Assembly (NCBI GenBank): GCA_016303225.1
Contig: JAEDMC010000011.1
Coordinates: 1 to 26,334, forward strand
Direction: 5' to 3'
Length of the DNA stretch: 26,334 nt
Origin: Kiritimatiellia bacterium
GTDB taxonomy: Bacteria > Verrucomicrobiota > Kiritimatiellia > RFP12 > UBA1067
Position 1 is the first letter of the stretch. Each line of letters begins with the position of its first letter. Positions 1 to 7,091 of this stretch are shown here, piece by piece. The notes under the pieces are model-generated. The model made no database searches. It saw nothing but the letters and a program-made list of their open reading frames with translations, and had not been told where the DNA came from. The translations under genes and the position numbers were made by a program.

Positions 1-90
<90 letters not shown>

Positions 91-94
91 ACCC

Positions 95-122
95 CAGTGA
101 ATATGTCGCAGTGAATATGTCG
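95..122 (+). repeat. Perfect 14-bp tandem duplication next to the intron end
   Basis: The 14-mer CAGTGAATATGTCG occurs twice back to back (95-108 and 109-122), four bases after the predicted intron 3' end. It may be an exon-side duplication or a repair scar from intron insertion. The unit length equals two of the 7-bp units seen elsewhere in the window, which may be a coincidence. Confidence 0.8.
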
Positions 123-123
123 T

Positions 124-345
124 TGCGCATGGCGGCAGAATTCAAAAGCGGTCGAAGGCCCCGCCGGCCTCGCCTCGCCGCGTTGGAGTTGTTCCTACGA
201 AGACGCCCTCGGCCGCACGGTCTGCGAAACCCGTCCCGGCTTCTGCGGCGCACTCCTCGTCACCTCTAACGAGTACAACGCCGCGAACCAACTCGTCGCC
301 AGGCGTTTCTACGCAATCGAACAATCCGAACAATCTGACGCTTGA
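124..345 (+). pseudogene. C-terminal remnant of an RHS/YD-repeat protein
   Basis: The frame is open from about 115 to a TGA at 343-345 and has no credible start codon. Its peptide includes Y-E-D-A-L-G-R-T-V, then P-G, then N-E-Y-N-A-A-N-Q-L-V, the spacing of an RHS/YD repeat (consensus Y-D-x-x-G-R-x, later Y-D-x-x-G-x-L). These are large secreted or surface proteins. Only about one repeat survives. The 5' side is cut by the group II intron and the 14-bp duplication. The last residues (I-E-Q-S-E-Q-S-D) are encoded by the AACAATCG-type short repeat at 313-338. This could be the second exon of a split gene or a dead fragment; I favour a remnant. Confidence 0.5.
313..338 (+). repeat. Short tandem repeat, AACAATC(C)G family
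   Basis: About three degenerate 8-9 bp units (GCAATCG, AACAATCCG, AACAATCTG) end the RHS-like frame. The same unit forms the longer array at 14775-14836 inside the methyltransferase gene. Confidence 0.6.
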
Positions 346-371
346 TTTTGTCCAACAATAAGTGATATAAT
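342..371 (+). promoter_or_regulatory. Promoter with extended -10 (TGATATAAT) for the small membrane protein
   Basis: The -10 TATAAT is at 366-371, preceded by TG at 363-364 (extended -10). A partial -35 TTGATT lies at 342-347 with an 18-bp spacer. The ATG at 379 is only 7 bp past the -10, so transcription should start at or next to the start codon and the mRNA is predicted to be leaderless. Confidence 0.7.
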
Positions 372-378
372 TCGAGGC

Positions 379-606
379 ATGACTATCAAGAAGACTGTAA
401 AGACCACACGGCCGACACCTGCTGCACCAAGTGGGAACGGTGCCGTTGCCGATCGTTTTCGGCTCGATGCTCCAGATCCTTCAGCGAAGCCGACCGCCGG
501 AACGGCGACGACAGTTGCCGTCATTGCCGGTCTCATCGCGTTGGGCGTCGTCGGTATCCTGACTTTCGTCCTTTACAAGCATTTGGAATTCCTGATGCAG
601 GCCTAA
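379..606 (+). CDS. Small single-pass membrane protein, function unknown
   Basis: This 75-residue protein has a basic, proline- and alanine-rich N-terminal half (residues 1-42, probably disordered) and one strong hydrophobic segment at about residues 44-66 rich in V, A, I, G and L, followed by a short tail. I do not recognise a family. The start is supported by the close extended -10 promoter; there is no proper Shine-Dalgarno sequence, and the GAGG at 374-377 is too close to the ATG. nadC follows after 24 bp, so the two may be co-transcribed. The fixed promoter spacing and typical codon use argue that it is a real gene. It might be a membrane anchor or small accessory subunit, but nothing in the sequence says of what. 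Confidence 0.65.
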   Translation: MTIKKTVKTTRPTPAAPSGNGAVADRFRLDAPDPSAKPTAGTATTVAVIAGLIALGVVGILTFVLYKHLEFLMQA

Positions 607-630
607 GGGATTGAACTCGGGGGACGGGAA

Positions 631-1512
631 ATGAGTGTCCGAATCAAGGACGTGATGCGTTCGCCTCTGGCGAAAGCTGCGGTGCGTTTCGCCTTGGACG
701 AAGACCTCGGGACGCCTTGGTGTGATGCCACGTCCGAGGCGCTGGTCGATCCGAATGCCGTAGCGACGGGAGAAATCTATTCGAAGGGCACGGGGTGCGT
801 GGTGGCCGGCGCAACGGTCGCGGCTGCGGTGATGAAGGCGGTCGATCCGAAGATCAAGGTGAAGATTCTGAGGCCCGACGGATCGTCCGTGAAGCCGAAG
901 GAGCCGATCCTGAAGTTCCGCGGCAAGGCGAGGTCCATCTTGGCGGCCGAGCGGACGGCCCTCAATTTCATGCAGCGTCTGTCGGCGACGGCGACATTGA
1001 CGAAGAAGTTCGTCGAGGCGACGAAGCGCTACAAGACGCTGATTCTTGATACGCGCAAGACCACGCCGGGGCTTCGCGTCTTCGAGAAGTACGCCGTCAC
1101 CTGCGGGGGCGGCACGAACCACCGTTTCGGCATGTTTGATCGCGTTCTTATGAAGGACAACCACCGCCGTCTCTGGCGCGGGGGGAATCCCGACGAACTC
1201 GACCAGGCTGTTGTCGCGGCGCGAAAGAAGTTTCCGAAACTGGCGGTCGAAGTCGAAGTCGAAAGCTTGCGCGAGTGCGAAAGCGCCCTCAAGGCGCGTC
1301 CCGAATGGATCATGCTCGACAACATGAGCTGCGCCGACATGAGGAAGTGCGTGAAGATGTGCCGCGGCAAGGTGAAGACAGAGGCCTCCGGCGGCATTAC
1401 GCTTGAGCGGGCGAAGGAAGTCGCCGCGACGGGCGTCACGGCAATTTCGCTCGGGTGCCTGACGCACTCGGCCGGATCGATTGACCTTTCGCTTGAATGG
1501 GCGGTCGTTTAG
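631..1512 (+). CDS. nadC: Nicotinate-nucleotide pyrophosphorylase (carboxylating)
   Basis: NadC converts quinolinate and PRPP to nicotinate mononucleotide, CO2 and pyrophosphate in de novo NAD synthesis. At 293 residues it has the normal family length. Visible signatures are R-T-A-L-N-F-M-Q-R-L-S near residue 108, D-T-R-K-T-T-P-G-L-R at about 140, the G-G-G-x-N-H-R-F-G-M loop followed by K-D-N-H near 175, E-V-E-V-E-S (substrate-binding acidic strand), I-M-L-D-N-M, and the C-terminal E-A-S-G-G-I and L-T-H-S-A phosphate-binding loops. The ATG at 631 gives the expected N-terminus, and GGGGGACGGG lies just upstream. nadA and nadB are not in the window. The TAG stop falls inside the first unit of a 7-bp repeat array. 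Confidence 0.95.
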   Translation: MSVRIKDVMRSPLAKAAVRFALDEDLGTPWCDATSEALVDPNAVATGEIYSKGTGCVVAGATVAAAVMKAVDPKIKVKILRPDGSSVKPKEPILKFRGKARSILAAERTALNFMQRLSATATLTKKFVEATKRYKTLILDTRKTTPGLRVFEKYAVTCGGGTNHRFGMFDRVLMKDNHRRLWRGGNPDELDQAVVAARKKFPKLAVEVEVESLRECESALKARPEWIMLDNMSCADMRKCVKMCRGKVKTEASGGITLERAKEVAATGVTAISLGCLTHSAGSIDLSLEWAVV

Positions 1513-1541
1513 CAGGTAGTTGGTAGCAGGTAGTTGGTAGC
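1511..1541 (+). repeat. 7-bp tandem repeat array, AGTTGGT family (reverse complement of the CTACCAA family)
   Basis: Four units in exact 7-bp register: AGCAGGT, AGTTGGT, AGCAGGT, AGTTGGT, then a degenerate unit. It fills the nadC to DUF1080-gene spacer, overlaps the nadC stop codon and stops just before the Shine-Dalgarno AAGGAG at 1548-1553. It is the inverse orientation of the arrays at 8834 and 15899. TTGGTAG read in triplets meets TAG, so this orientation could not lie inside a gene. Confidence 0.9.
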
Positions 1542-1562
1542 TAAAAAAAGGAGAAAACGAAA

Positions 1563-3038
1563 ATGACGAAGAAGTTGTTGGTGGTGGCCGGTGGCCTGGC
1601 GCTCGCAGGTTGCTGCTGTATTTGCGGAAGCAACGAGTATCCTGAGACGATCGACGAGGGCTTCGTGTCCCTCTTCAACGGCAAGGACCTGACAGGTTGG
1701 GAAGGAGCGACCGGCATGTACGGCGTCAAGAACCTGACGGTGAAGCTCAACAACGGCACGACGAACGTGGTGCCGGTTCTCGCGTGCTTTCCCGACCGCA
1801 AGGTGGCCGGACAGCCTGGCAACCTCGTCACGGCGAAGGAATACCGCAACTTCATTCTCCGCTTTGAGTTCATGATGCCCGAGAACGGCAACAACGGTCT
1901 CGGCATCCGCGTGCCGAACGCGCAGGTCGACGCGGCCTACGACGGCATGTGCGAGCTGCAGCTCCTGGATGACGGCGGCAGTGCCTATTACGACAAGGCG
2001 GCGAAGAAGGACAAGCTGAAGCCCTATCAGTACACGGGCTCGGTCTACGGCATTGTGCCGAGTCGGCGTGACAACGTCGACAAGCAGATCTGGGGCAAGG
2101 ACAAAAACTTCACGGGCGGCGGCAGCTACGTACGCCGACCGGGCATGTGGAACTTCGAGGAAGTCAAGGTCATCGGCAGCGAGATCGAGGTCTACCTCAA
2201 CGGCTATCTGATCACCAAGGCGGATGTCTCGCAGTGGCAGGGCAACAAGGACACGCCAGACGGGAGGTTGCATCCGGGTCTTCACAATGTGAAGGGCCGA
2301 ATCAGCTGGTGCGGTCACGGTTCTCCTGTCATGTGGAAGAACATCCGCATCAAGGAGCTTCCTGACGACGCGAAGATGGGCGAGGTCTGTCCGTGTCAGA
2401 GCATGCAGGCTCCGAAAGGCTTCAAGACCTATTTCAACGGTTGCCCGAAGCAGCTCGCTGCGAACTGGAAGGGCGTGACGACGGAAGAGGGGTTTGACAA
2501 CCCGGTCGTCCGTCAGAAGGCCTCTGACAGCAAAAAGGCGACGATGCAGGCGATCGCCGACATCGGCATGAACGAACATTGGTCCGTCCGCAACGGCAAC
2601 CTCTACTTTGACGGCTACAAGGGCGGTTATTCGCTTGCGACGAAGCAGGACTACGCTGACTTCGAGATGTGGGCCGACTGGCGCACGATGTCCATCACCG
2701 GTGACTCGGGGCTTTATCTCCGCGGTGCGCCGCAGGTGCAGATCTGGGACGCGTACAACCAGTGGGGCATCGGTTCGGGCGGACTTTACAACAACCAGAA
2801 GAATCCTTCGCAGGCGCTTAAGATCGCGGACAGGCAGGTTGGCGATTGGAACCGCTTCCACGTGATCATGAAGGGTGACCGCGTCACTGTGTGGCTTAAC
2901 GGAGAGCTCGTCGTCGACAACACGGTCCTTGAGAACTACTGGGACCGTAAGCAGCCGATCTTCCCGAAGGAGCAGATCGAGCTTCAGTGCCACGGCGACC
3001 CGACCGAATGGCGCAATATCTTCATCAAGGAGCTGTGA
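1563..3038 (+). CDS. Lipoprotein with two 3-keto-disaccharide hydrolase (DUF1080) domains
   Basis: The protein has 491 residues. Residues 1-17 form a lipoprotein signal peptide with lipobox L-A-G-C (Cys17), predicting an envelope anchor. Two concanavalin-like DUF1080 domains (PF06439) follow. The first starts at the typical F-V-S-L-F-N-G-K-D-L-T-G-W and ends at M-W-K-N-I-R-I-K-E-L near residues 257-266. The second runs from about residue 283 (K-G-F-K-T-Y-F-N-G) to the end (E-W-R-N-I-F-I-K-E-L). Family members act on glycans, and some hydrolyse 3-keto-glycosides; which substrate is used here cannot be read. The closing motif W-x-N-I-x-I-K-E-L is repeated, suggesting internal duplication, but the second domain has diverged at its start. 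A good Shine-Dalgarno AAGGAG lies 9 bp before the ATG. coaX follows with an overlapping GTGA. Confidence 0.85.
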   Translation: MTKKLLVVAGGLALAGCCCICGSNEYPETIDEGFVSLFNGKDLTGWEGATGMYGVKNLTVKLNNGTTNVVPVLACFPDRKVAGQPGNLVTAKEYRNFILRFEFMMPENGNNGLGIRVPNAQVDAAYDGMCELQLLDDGGSAYYDKAAKKDKLKPYQYTGSVYGIVPSRRDNVDKQIWGKDKNFTGGGSYVRRPGMWNFEEVKVIGSEIEVYLNGYLITKADVSQWQGNKDTPDGRLHPGLHNVKGRISWCGHGSPVMWKNIRIKELPDDAKMGEVCPCQSMQAPKGFKTYFNGCPKQLAANWKGVTTEEGFDNPVVRQKASDSKKATMQAIADIGMNEHWSVRNGNLYFDGYKGGYSLATKQDYADFEMWADWRTMSITGDSGLYLRGAPQVQIWDAYNQWGIGSGGLYNNQKNPSQALKIADRQVGDWNRFHVIMKGDRVTVWLNGELVVDNTVLENYWDRKQPIFPKEQIELQCHGDPTEWRNIFIKEL

Positions 3039-3898
3039 AGCTTTTAGTCGTAGATGTTGGCAACACCTCCACGGCCGTAGGACTTTGGTCCGACGGCCGT
3101 GTGAGTCATGTTTCGCATTGCGACGTCGGGTTTAAAGAGGCGGCGGAGGCAGCGCGGAAAATTCTAACACTGAGACACAGGGACGCAGAGGGTGTCGAGG
3201 GATTGGCTTATGTATCTGTTGTCCCGAATGCTGATGTGGAATGGCAGCGATTTGCTCGAGAATGCGGGTTGAGTTTCTTTCAGGTCTCACACCGGCAGTT
3301 TGCACGGAAGACATCTCTGAGCCTCCGTGCCTCTGCGTTGAATCTTCGTCTTGACTATCCGCATCCCGAGACCATAGGTGCAGACCGTCTTGCCGATGCC
3401 GCAGGGGCGGTGAATCGGTACGGGGCTCCCGTCCTGGTGATGGACTTCGGAACGGCGCTTACGGCGGCGGTTGTGACGAAGGATCTCGTTTGGCGCGGAG
3501 GTGTCATTGCGCCCGGTTTCCCGTTGATGCGCGATTATCTCTTCGAGCGGACGGCCAAACTCCCGCGTATGAAACTGGGTAATGGCAGGGTTCCAAAAAT
3601 CGGTCGCTCCACGGAAGATGCGATGCGTTTCGGGGCCCTCGTCGGCTACCGCGGCATGGTGCGCGAGATCGTCGCCGAACTCAGCAAGAATTTCAAGGCC
3701 GATTTCAAGCTGGTGGCGACGGGCGGTTTTGCCAAATGGGTTCTTAAAGACCTCGATCTCCCGTTCGTGATAGACCCAACCCTCACGCTCTACGGAGCAG
3801 GACTGTTGGGAAGTGAAGAAGTAAAAGGTAAGAGTGAAAAAGTTAAGCTGAAAAGCGAGACTGGAAAGCGAAAAATCGGAAACAGGGGGTGTTTATGA
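3035..3898 (+). CDS. coaX: Type III pantothenate kinase
   Basis: CoaX phosphorylates pantothenate, the first step of coenzyme A synthesis. The GTG at 3035 overlaps the upstream TGA (GTGA) and gives the family N-terminus M-K-L-L-V-V-D-V-G-N-T (ATP-binding loop, residues 7-11). An ATG upstream at 2987 would add an unrelated sequence. Further motifs are P-E-T-I-G-A-D-R (about 111-118), M-D-F-G-T-A (136-141) and G-G-V-I-A-P-G (155-161), all expected in type III enzymes. At 287 residues it is somewhat longer than most. The excess comes from three repeat-derived segments: residues 44-53 (L-T-L-R-H-R-D-A-E-G), residues 94-104 (S-L-S-L-R-A-S-A-L-N-L) and a Lys/Glu/Ser-rich tail from about residue 260. 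AAGGAG at 3027-3032 is unusually close to the start. Confidence 0.92.
   Translation: MKLLVVDVGNTSTAVGLWSDGRVSHVSHCDVGFKEAAEAARKILTLRHRDAEGVEGLAYVSVVPNADVEWQRFARECGLSFFQVSHRQFARKTSLSLRASALNLRLDYPHPETIGADRLADAAGAVNRYGAPVLVMDFGTALTAAVVTKDLVWRGGVIAPGFPLMRDYLFERTAKLPRMKLGNGRVPKIGRSTEDAMRFGALVGYRGMVREIVAELSKNFKADFKLVATGGFAKWVLKDLDLPFVIDPTLTLYGAGLLGSEEVKGKSEKVKLKSETGKRKIGNRGCL
3167..3193 (+). repeat. Short repeat of the CGCAGAG family inside coaX
   Basis: Degenerate 7-bp units ACACTGA, GACACAG, GGACGCA, GAGGGTG lie in frame and encode a basic loop before the G-L-A-Y-V-S-V-V strand. The segment shares CGCAGAG with the array at 8570-8596, and its reverse complement resembles the segment at 3315-3343. 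Confidence 0.55.
3315..3343 (-). repeat. Inverted copy of the CGCAGAG-family repeat inside coaX
   Basis: The + strand reads CTCTGAG, CCTCCGT, GCCTCTG, CGTTGAA. CCTCTGCGT is shared with the reverse complement of 3167-3193. It encodes S-L-S-L-R-A-S-A-L-N-L, inserted just before the conserved L-D-Y-P-H-P-E-T-I-G-A-D-R. Confidence 0.55.
3811..3880 (+). repeat. Degenerate 7-bp array (GTGAA / AGTAA type) forming the coaX tail
   Basis: Units in 7-bp register include AAGTGAA, GAAGTAA, AAGGTAA, GAGTGAA, AAAGTTA, AGCTGAA. The array encodes the low-complexity C-terminal extension of CoaX after the natural G-A-G-L-L-G end. It is roughly the reverse complement of the array at 3914-3944: ACTTTTTCACT matches AGTGAAAAAGT exactly. 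Confidence 0.8.
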
Positions 3899-4413
3899 AG
3901 CGGCTGATGTCCATACTTTTTACTTTTTCACTTTTACTTTTTACGGGTTGCGGTCCTTTCTGGGTCGATCCCTACATTACGGTCGAAGAGAGTGCGCTCA
4001 ACTGGGTGGACATCCACTACTACAATATGAGTCGGCAGCCGATTCGGCGCATTGGCGTGACGCTTCACGGCACGGGCCTTGTTGAGGTCAAAAAGGGAAC
4101 AAGCGAACTTGTTTCCAATGACTTTGCCAAGCGTTACAAGGAGGAGAACTGGTCGAAGATCAAAACGTATCGGATCCAAATCAATCCAGATCAGGCGAAT
4201 GACATCTTTCAGAATCTTGTTAATTTCGGTCTTTTAGACCGAGAAAAGACGTTTAGGGCGTCCAAGAAGGAATCTCACGATCGCTTTATCGCCGTGAAGG
4301 CGAACATTAACAGCAACACCTATTCCGACAACGTGAACATGTTCGAAGAAGATCCCGACCTGGCGGAACAGCTGCTTGATGTCGTTCGGGAGTTTGAACA
4401 TCCGGCGCTATGA
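3895..4413 (+). CDS. Small lipoprotein of unknown function
   Basis: A 172-residue protein begins at ATG 3895, which overlaps the coaX stop as ATGA and has GGGGG (3885-3889) at correct spacing; a GTG at 3889 is a less likely start. Residues 1-19 are a lipoprotein signal peptide (M-K-R, hydrophobic core L-F-T-F-S-L-L-L-F, then T-G-C with Cys19 as the lipid site). The mature part has mixed charged and beta-rich sequence with no domain I recognise. The signal-peptide core is encoded by a 7-bp repeat array (TACTTTT units). Export to the envelope is inferred from the signal only. Coupling to coaX is likely through the stop/start overlap. Confidence 0.75.
   Translation: MKRLMSILFTFSLLLFTGCGPFWVDPYITVEESALNWVDIHYYNMSRQPIRRIGVTLHGTGLVEVKKGTSELVSNDFAKRYKEENWSKIKTYRIQINPDQANDIFQNLVNFGLLDREKTFRASKKESHDRFIAVKANINSNTYSDNVNMFEEDPDLAEQLLDVVREFEHPAL
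3914..3944 (+). repeat. 7-bp tandem array TACTTTT encoding the signal-peptide core
   Basis: Units at 3914-3920 TACTTTT, 3921-3927 TACTTTT, 3928-3934 TCACTTT, 3935-3941 TACTTTT. A pure array of this unit encodes the cyclic peptide Y-F-L-L-F-T-F in every frame, which is hydrophobic. Here it supplies L-F-T-F-S-L-L-L-F of the lipoprotein signal peptide. Confidence 0.9.
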
Positions 4414-4423
4414 GTCGGCTCCC

Positions 4424-4452
4424 TTGATGAATGCAAATCAAAATGGTAGAAT
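4424..4452 (+). promoter_or_regulatory. Promoter for the acyl-CoA/ACP synthetase gene
   Basis: -35 TTGATG (4424-4429), 17-bp spacer, extended -10 TGG-TAGAAT (TAGAAT at 4447-4452). The expected transcription start is near 4459, which leaves only the ATG at 4463 usable and predicts a leader of a few bases. Confidence 0.55.
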
Positions 4453-4462
4453 TATGAATGCT

Positions 4463-6142
4463 ATGACGATTAGAGGTTTACTTGAAAAGTGGGCGGCTGC
4501 CCGGCCTCATGCCGTGGCGGTCAAATATTGCGAGAGCAAGGTCTGGAAGACGCGCAGCTACAGCGAGATGCTCAAGGGCGTTCGCGAGGTCGCTGAGGGT
4601 TACGGACAGAGGTTCGGGCTCAAGCCTCGCGACGAGAACGCCGCGGTCATTCTGCCGAACAGTCCGACCTGGATGGAGGCCTATCTCGCGCAGTGCGGCA
4701 CGGGCGTCTCGGTGGTACCGATTGATCCGAAGCTCCATAACGACGAGGTTGCCTACATTCTCAAGGACGCGCGCGTCCGTGTCGTGACGACGGATACGGC
4801 TCATCTCAAGATGATGATGACGATTGCCAAGGAACTTCCTGACTTGCGAGGCGTGGTGATTGTCGACGGCATTGTTCATGACGGACAGAAGATCGACGAT
4901 CGAGTCGATGTCGTCGAATATGCCAAGCTTCGCCTGGCGGGAGGAGGTGCCTGGTATGACGCCCATGTCGCCGAGGCTGGGGACATTGCCTCGATCATCT
5001 ACACGTCGGGTACGACCGGCAAGCCGAAGGGCGCGATGCTGGCGCACTCGAACTTCATCGCCGACGCCGAGGGATCTCTCAAGCTCTTCGGCGGCAAGCT
5101 CTCGCCCAACGACTCCTTCTTCATCGTGCTGCCGCTTTTCCACGCGTTCTCCTTCGAGGCGAACTTCGTGGTGCCGCTGATGTGCGGCTGCTCGATGGTG
5201 TTCGTGCAGTCCCTCCGCACGGTCGGGCAGGACATCCACGACACGAAGCCGACGGTCCTCTGCGCGGTTCCGCTCCTCGCGGAGAAGCTTCATGAGAAGA
5301 TCGAGGACGGCCTTCGGAAGTCGAAGGTGGCGCAGTTCCTGATGAAGATCGGTCTCCGGGGGCCTGTGATGCACATGGTGAAGCTGAAGCTCGGCGGTAA
5401 GCTCCGCTTCATGATCACCGGCGGCGCGCCGTGCCCACGGCACGTGATGGAGAGCTTCAATCGCATTCACGTCCGCTTCCTTGAGGGCTACGGCCTGACC
5501 GAGTGCTCGCCGATCGTGTCCGTCTGCCCGCCCGAGGTGAAGGAGATTGGCACGATTGGGCTTCCGATCGGCGGCATCGAAGTGCGCCTCGCCGACCAGA
5601 ACGAACAGGGCGTAGGTGAACTGCAGGTGAAGGGTCCGATCGTGATGCAGGGCTACTTTCACAACCCTGACGCTTCTGCGGAGGCGTTCGAGGATGACGG
5701 CAAGGGCGGACTTTGGCTTCGTACGGGTGACCTCGCGTCGATGGACGCGAAGGGCCTCATTACGATTCGCGGACGCAAGAAGGCGCTGATCGTCAACCGC
5801 GAGGGCAAGAACATTTACCCGGAAGAGGTCGAAATCATGATTGCCAAGGAGCCGGCCGTTCAGGACGTGGTCGTCATCGGCTACACGCAGGGCGGAGATC
5901 CTGGTGAAAAGGTCGGTGCGGTCATTTATCCGAACGAGGAGTGGTTCAAGCGCGAGAACGGCGGCAAGCTCCCTGCGTGGGAGGAGATGGAGAAGGTCGC
6001 GATCAAGCGCGCTCAGGAGAAGTGCGCGGAACTCGCGGACTATAAGCGCGTCCGCAAGGTCGTTGTCTCGAAGGAACCGCTCGCCCGCACCTCGATCGGC
6101 AAGGTGAAGCGCGTCGCCTACAAGGGCACCCTTGACGAGTAA
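4463..6142 (+). CDS. AMP-dependent acyl-CoA (or acyl-ACP) synthetase
   Basis: An ANL-superfamily adenylating enzyme that activates a fatty acid as acyl-AMP and transfers it to CoA or ACP. Motifs in order are the P-loop I-I-Y-T-S-G-T-T-G-K-P-K-G (about residue 180), the F-L-E-G-Y-G-L-T-E-C-S-P substrate motif, L-R-T-G-D-L-A, the hinge I-T-I-R-G-R-K-K, the G-K-N-I-Y-P-E-E-V-E core, and the C-terminal R-T-S-I-G-K-V-K-R with the catalytic lysine. Length is about 559 residues, normal for the FadD type. Upstream in-frame ATGs at 4376, 4427 and 4454 exist. I choose 4463 because the promoter at 4424-4452 would start transcription after them and because the protein from here (M-T-I-R-G-L-L-E-K-W) begins at the usual family position. 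Chain-length preference cannot be read. Confidence 0.9.
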   Translation: MTIRGLLEKWAAARPHAVAVKYCESKVWKTRSYSEMLKGVREVAEGYGQRFGLKPRDENAAVILPNSPTWMEAYLAQCGTGVSVVPIDPKLHNDEVAYILKDARVRVVTTDTAHLKMMMTIAKELPDLRGVVIVDGIVHDGQKIDDRVDVVEYAKLRLAGGGAWYDAHVAEAGDIASIIYTSGTTGKPKGAMLAHSNFIADAEGSLKLFGGKLSPNDSFFIVLPLFHAFSFEANFVVPLMCGCSMVFVQSLRTVGQDIHDTKPTVLCAVPLLAEKLHEKIEDGLRKSKVAQFLMKIGLRGPVMHMVKLKLGGKLRFMITGGAPCPRHVMESFNRIHVRFLEGYGLTECSPIVSVCPPEVKEIGTIGLPIGGIEVRLADQNEQGVGELQVKGPIVMQGYFHNPDASAEAFEDDGKGGLWLRTGDLASMDAKGLITIRGRKKALIVNREGKNIYPEEVEIMIAKEPAVQDVVVIGYTQGGDPGEKVGAVIYPNEEWFKRENGGKLPAWEEMEKVAIKRAQEKCAELADYKRVRKVVVSKEPLARTSIGKVKRVAYKGTLDE

Positions 6143-7091
6143 CCTCTATCTCGTATGGCTTGAATGGCCGGAGAAGTGCTTCCGCATGAATGCGGAGGTG
6201 CTTTGCTATTTGCAACGAGTCATTGGAGAGAAAGGGCGCGTCGTTCGGGTTAGGAGCGAGCGGGCGTTCCTGAAGACTTTGCCGCAGGCGACGCATGCGC
6301 TCGTGTGGAACTTCAAGGAAGAGTGGTTTGCGAAGGCTCCGCGCTTGAGGGTGCTCGCGACGCCGGCGGCCGGTCGGGAGTTCGTCCCGACAAAGGGTCC
6401 GAAGGGCGTCAAAGTTCATTTCGGAAGCTTTCACGGCGAAATCATGTCCGAGACGGTCGCCGCATTCATGTTGGCGTGGCGGCGCGGCTTTTTCCGTTTG
6501 CAGGAGAAGGCGATTGCCAGCGATCCGTGGCCGCGGGCCTGGCTTTCGGACAAGTGCTCGACTGTTGTGGGTACGGAAGCCGTCGTCTTCGGCTTTGGCA
6601 ATGTCGGTCGTGCGATCGGCGACTTGCTGGCTCGAGTCGGCGTGCTAGTTACCGGCGTGACCCGGCATGGCGTCTATCAGATTTTGGCGGGCAAGCGTGG
6701 TCCGAGACTGGTGGGCCTGTCGACGTTGGATGAGACGCTTCGTCGCGCGGACTGGGTGATCCTCGCGTTGCCGTCGACGACGGGGACGGACAACTTCCTG
6801 GACGCGAAGCTTATCCGCAAGTTGCCGCGCAAATGCGTCGTCATCAACGTCGGACGGGGCAACGCCGTGGACGAGAAGGCGCTTTACCGGGCGCTCAAGA
6901 CGAAGCGTCTGGCGGGTGCGTATTTGGACGTCAGGAAGCATGAACCGTCCGCGACCGTTCTGGAGTCGCCGGGCTATGTGCCGGAACTTGCCGATTTGCC
7001 GAACTGCGTCTCGACCCCCCACTCGGCGGCGTTTGACGCGAAGTATTTGTATCTGTTCTTGATGGAACTTGTCCGTGACCGGTGTCTATAA
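6132..7091 (+). CDS. D-isomer-specific 2-hydroxyacid dehydrogenase
   Basis: NAD(P)-dependent reductase/dehydrogenase of 2-oxo/2-hydroxy acids, 319 residues. The nucleotide-binding domain shows G-F-G-N-V-G-R-A-I followed by a Rossmann fold. Catalytic-domain signatures are I-N-V-G-R-G-N-A-V-D (Arg), the D-V-R-K-H-E-P segment (Glu), and T-P-H-S-A-A (His) close to the end. The start is TTG at 6132, overlapping the ligase stop by 11 bp, with AAGGG five bases upstream; the next ATG (6186) would remove the first beta strand. Substrate could be phosphoglycerate, glyoxylate or hydroxypyruvate. It lacks the long C-terminal regulatory domain of SerA and is closer to short glyoxylate-reductase types. It is translationally coupled to its neighbours. 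Confidence 0.85.
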   Translation: MTSNLYLVWLEWPEKCFRMNAEVLCYLQRVIGEKGRVVRVRSERAFLKTLPQATHALVWNFKEEWFAKAPRLRVLATPAAGREFVPTKGPKGVKVHFGSFHGEIMSETVAAFMLAWRRGFFRLQEKAIASDPWPRAWLSDKCSTVVGTEAVVFGFGNVGRAIGDLLARVGVLVTGVTRHGVYQILAGKRGPRLVGLSTLDETLRRADWVILALPSTTGTDNFLDAKLIRKLPRKCVVINVGRGNAVDEKALYRALKTKRLAGAYLDVRKHEPSATVLESPGYVPELADLPNCVSTPHSAAFDAKYLYLFLMELVRDRCL

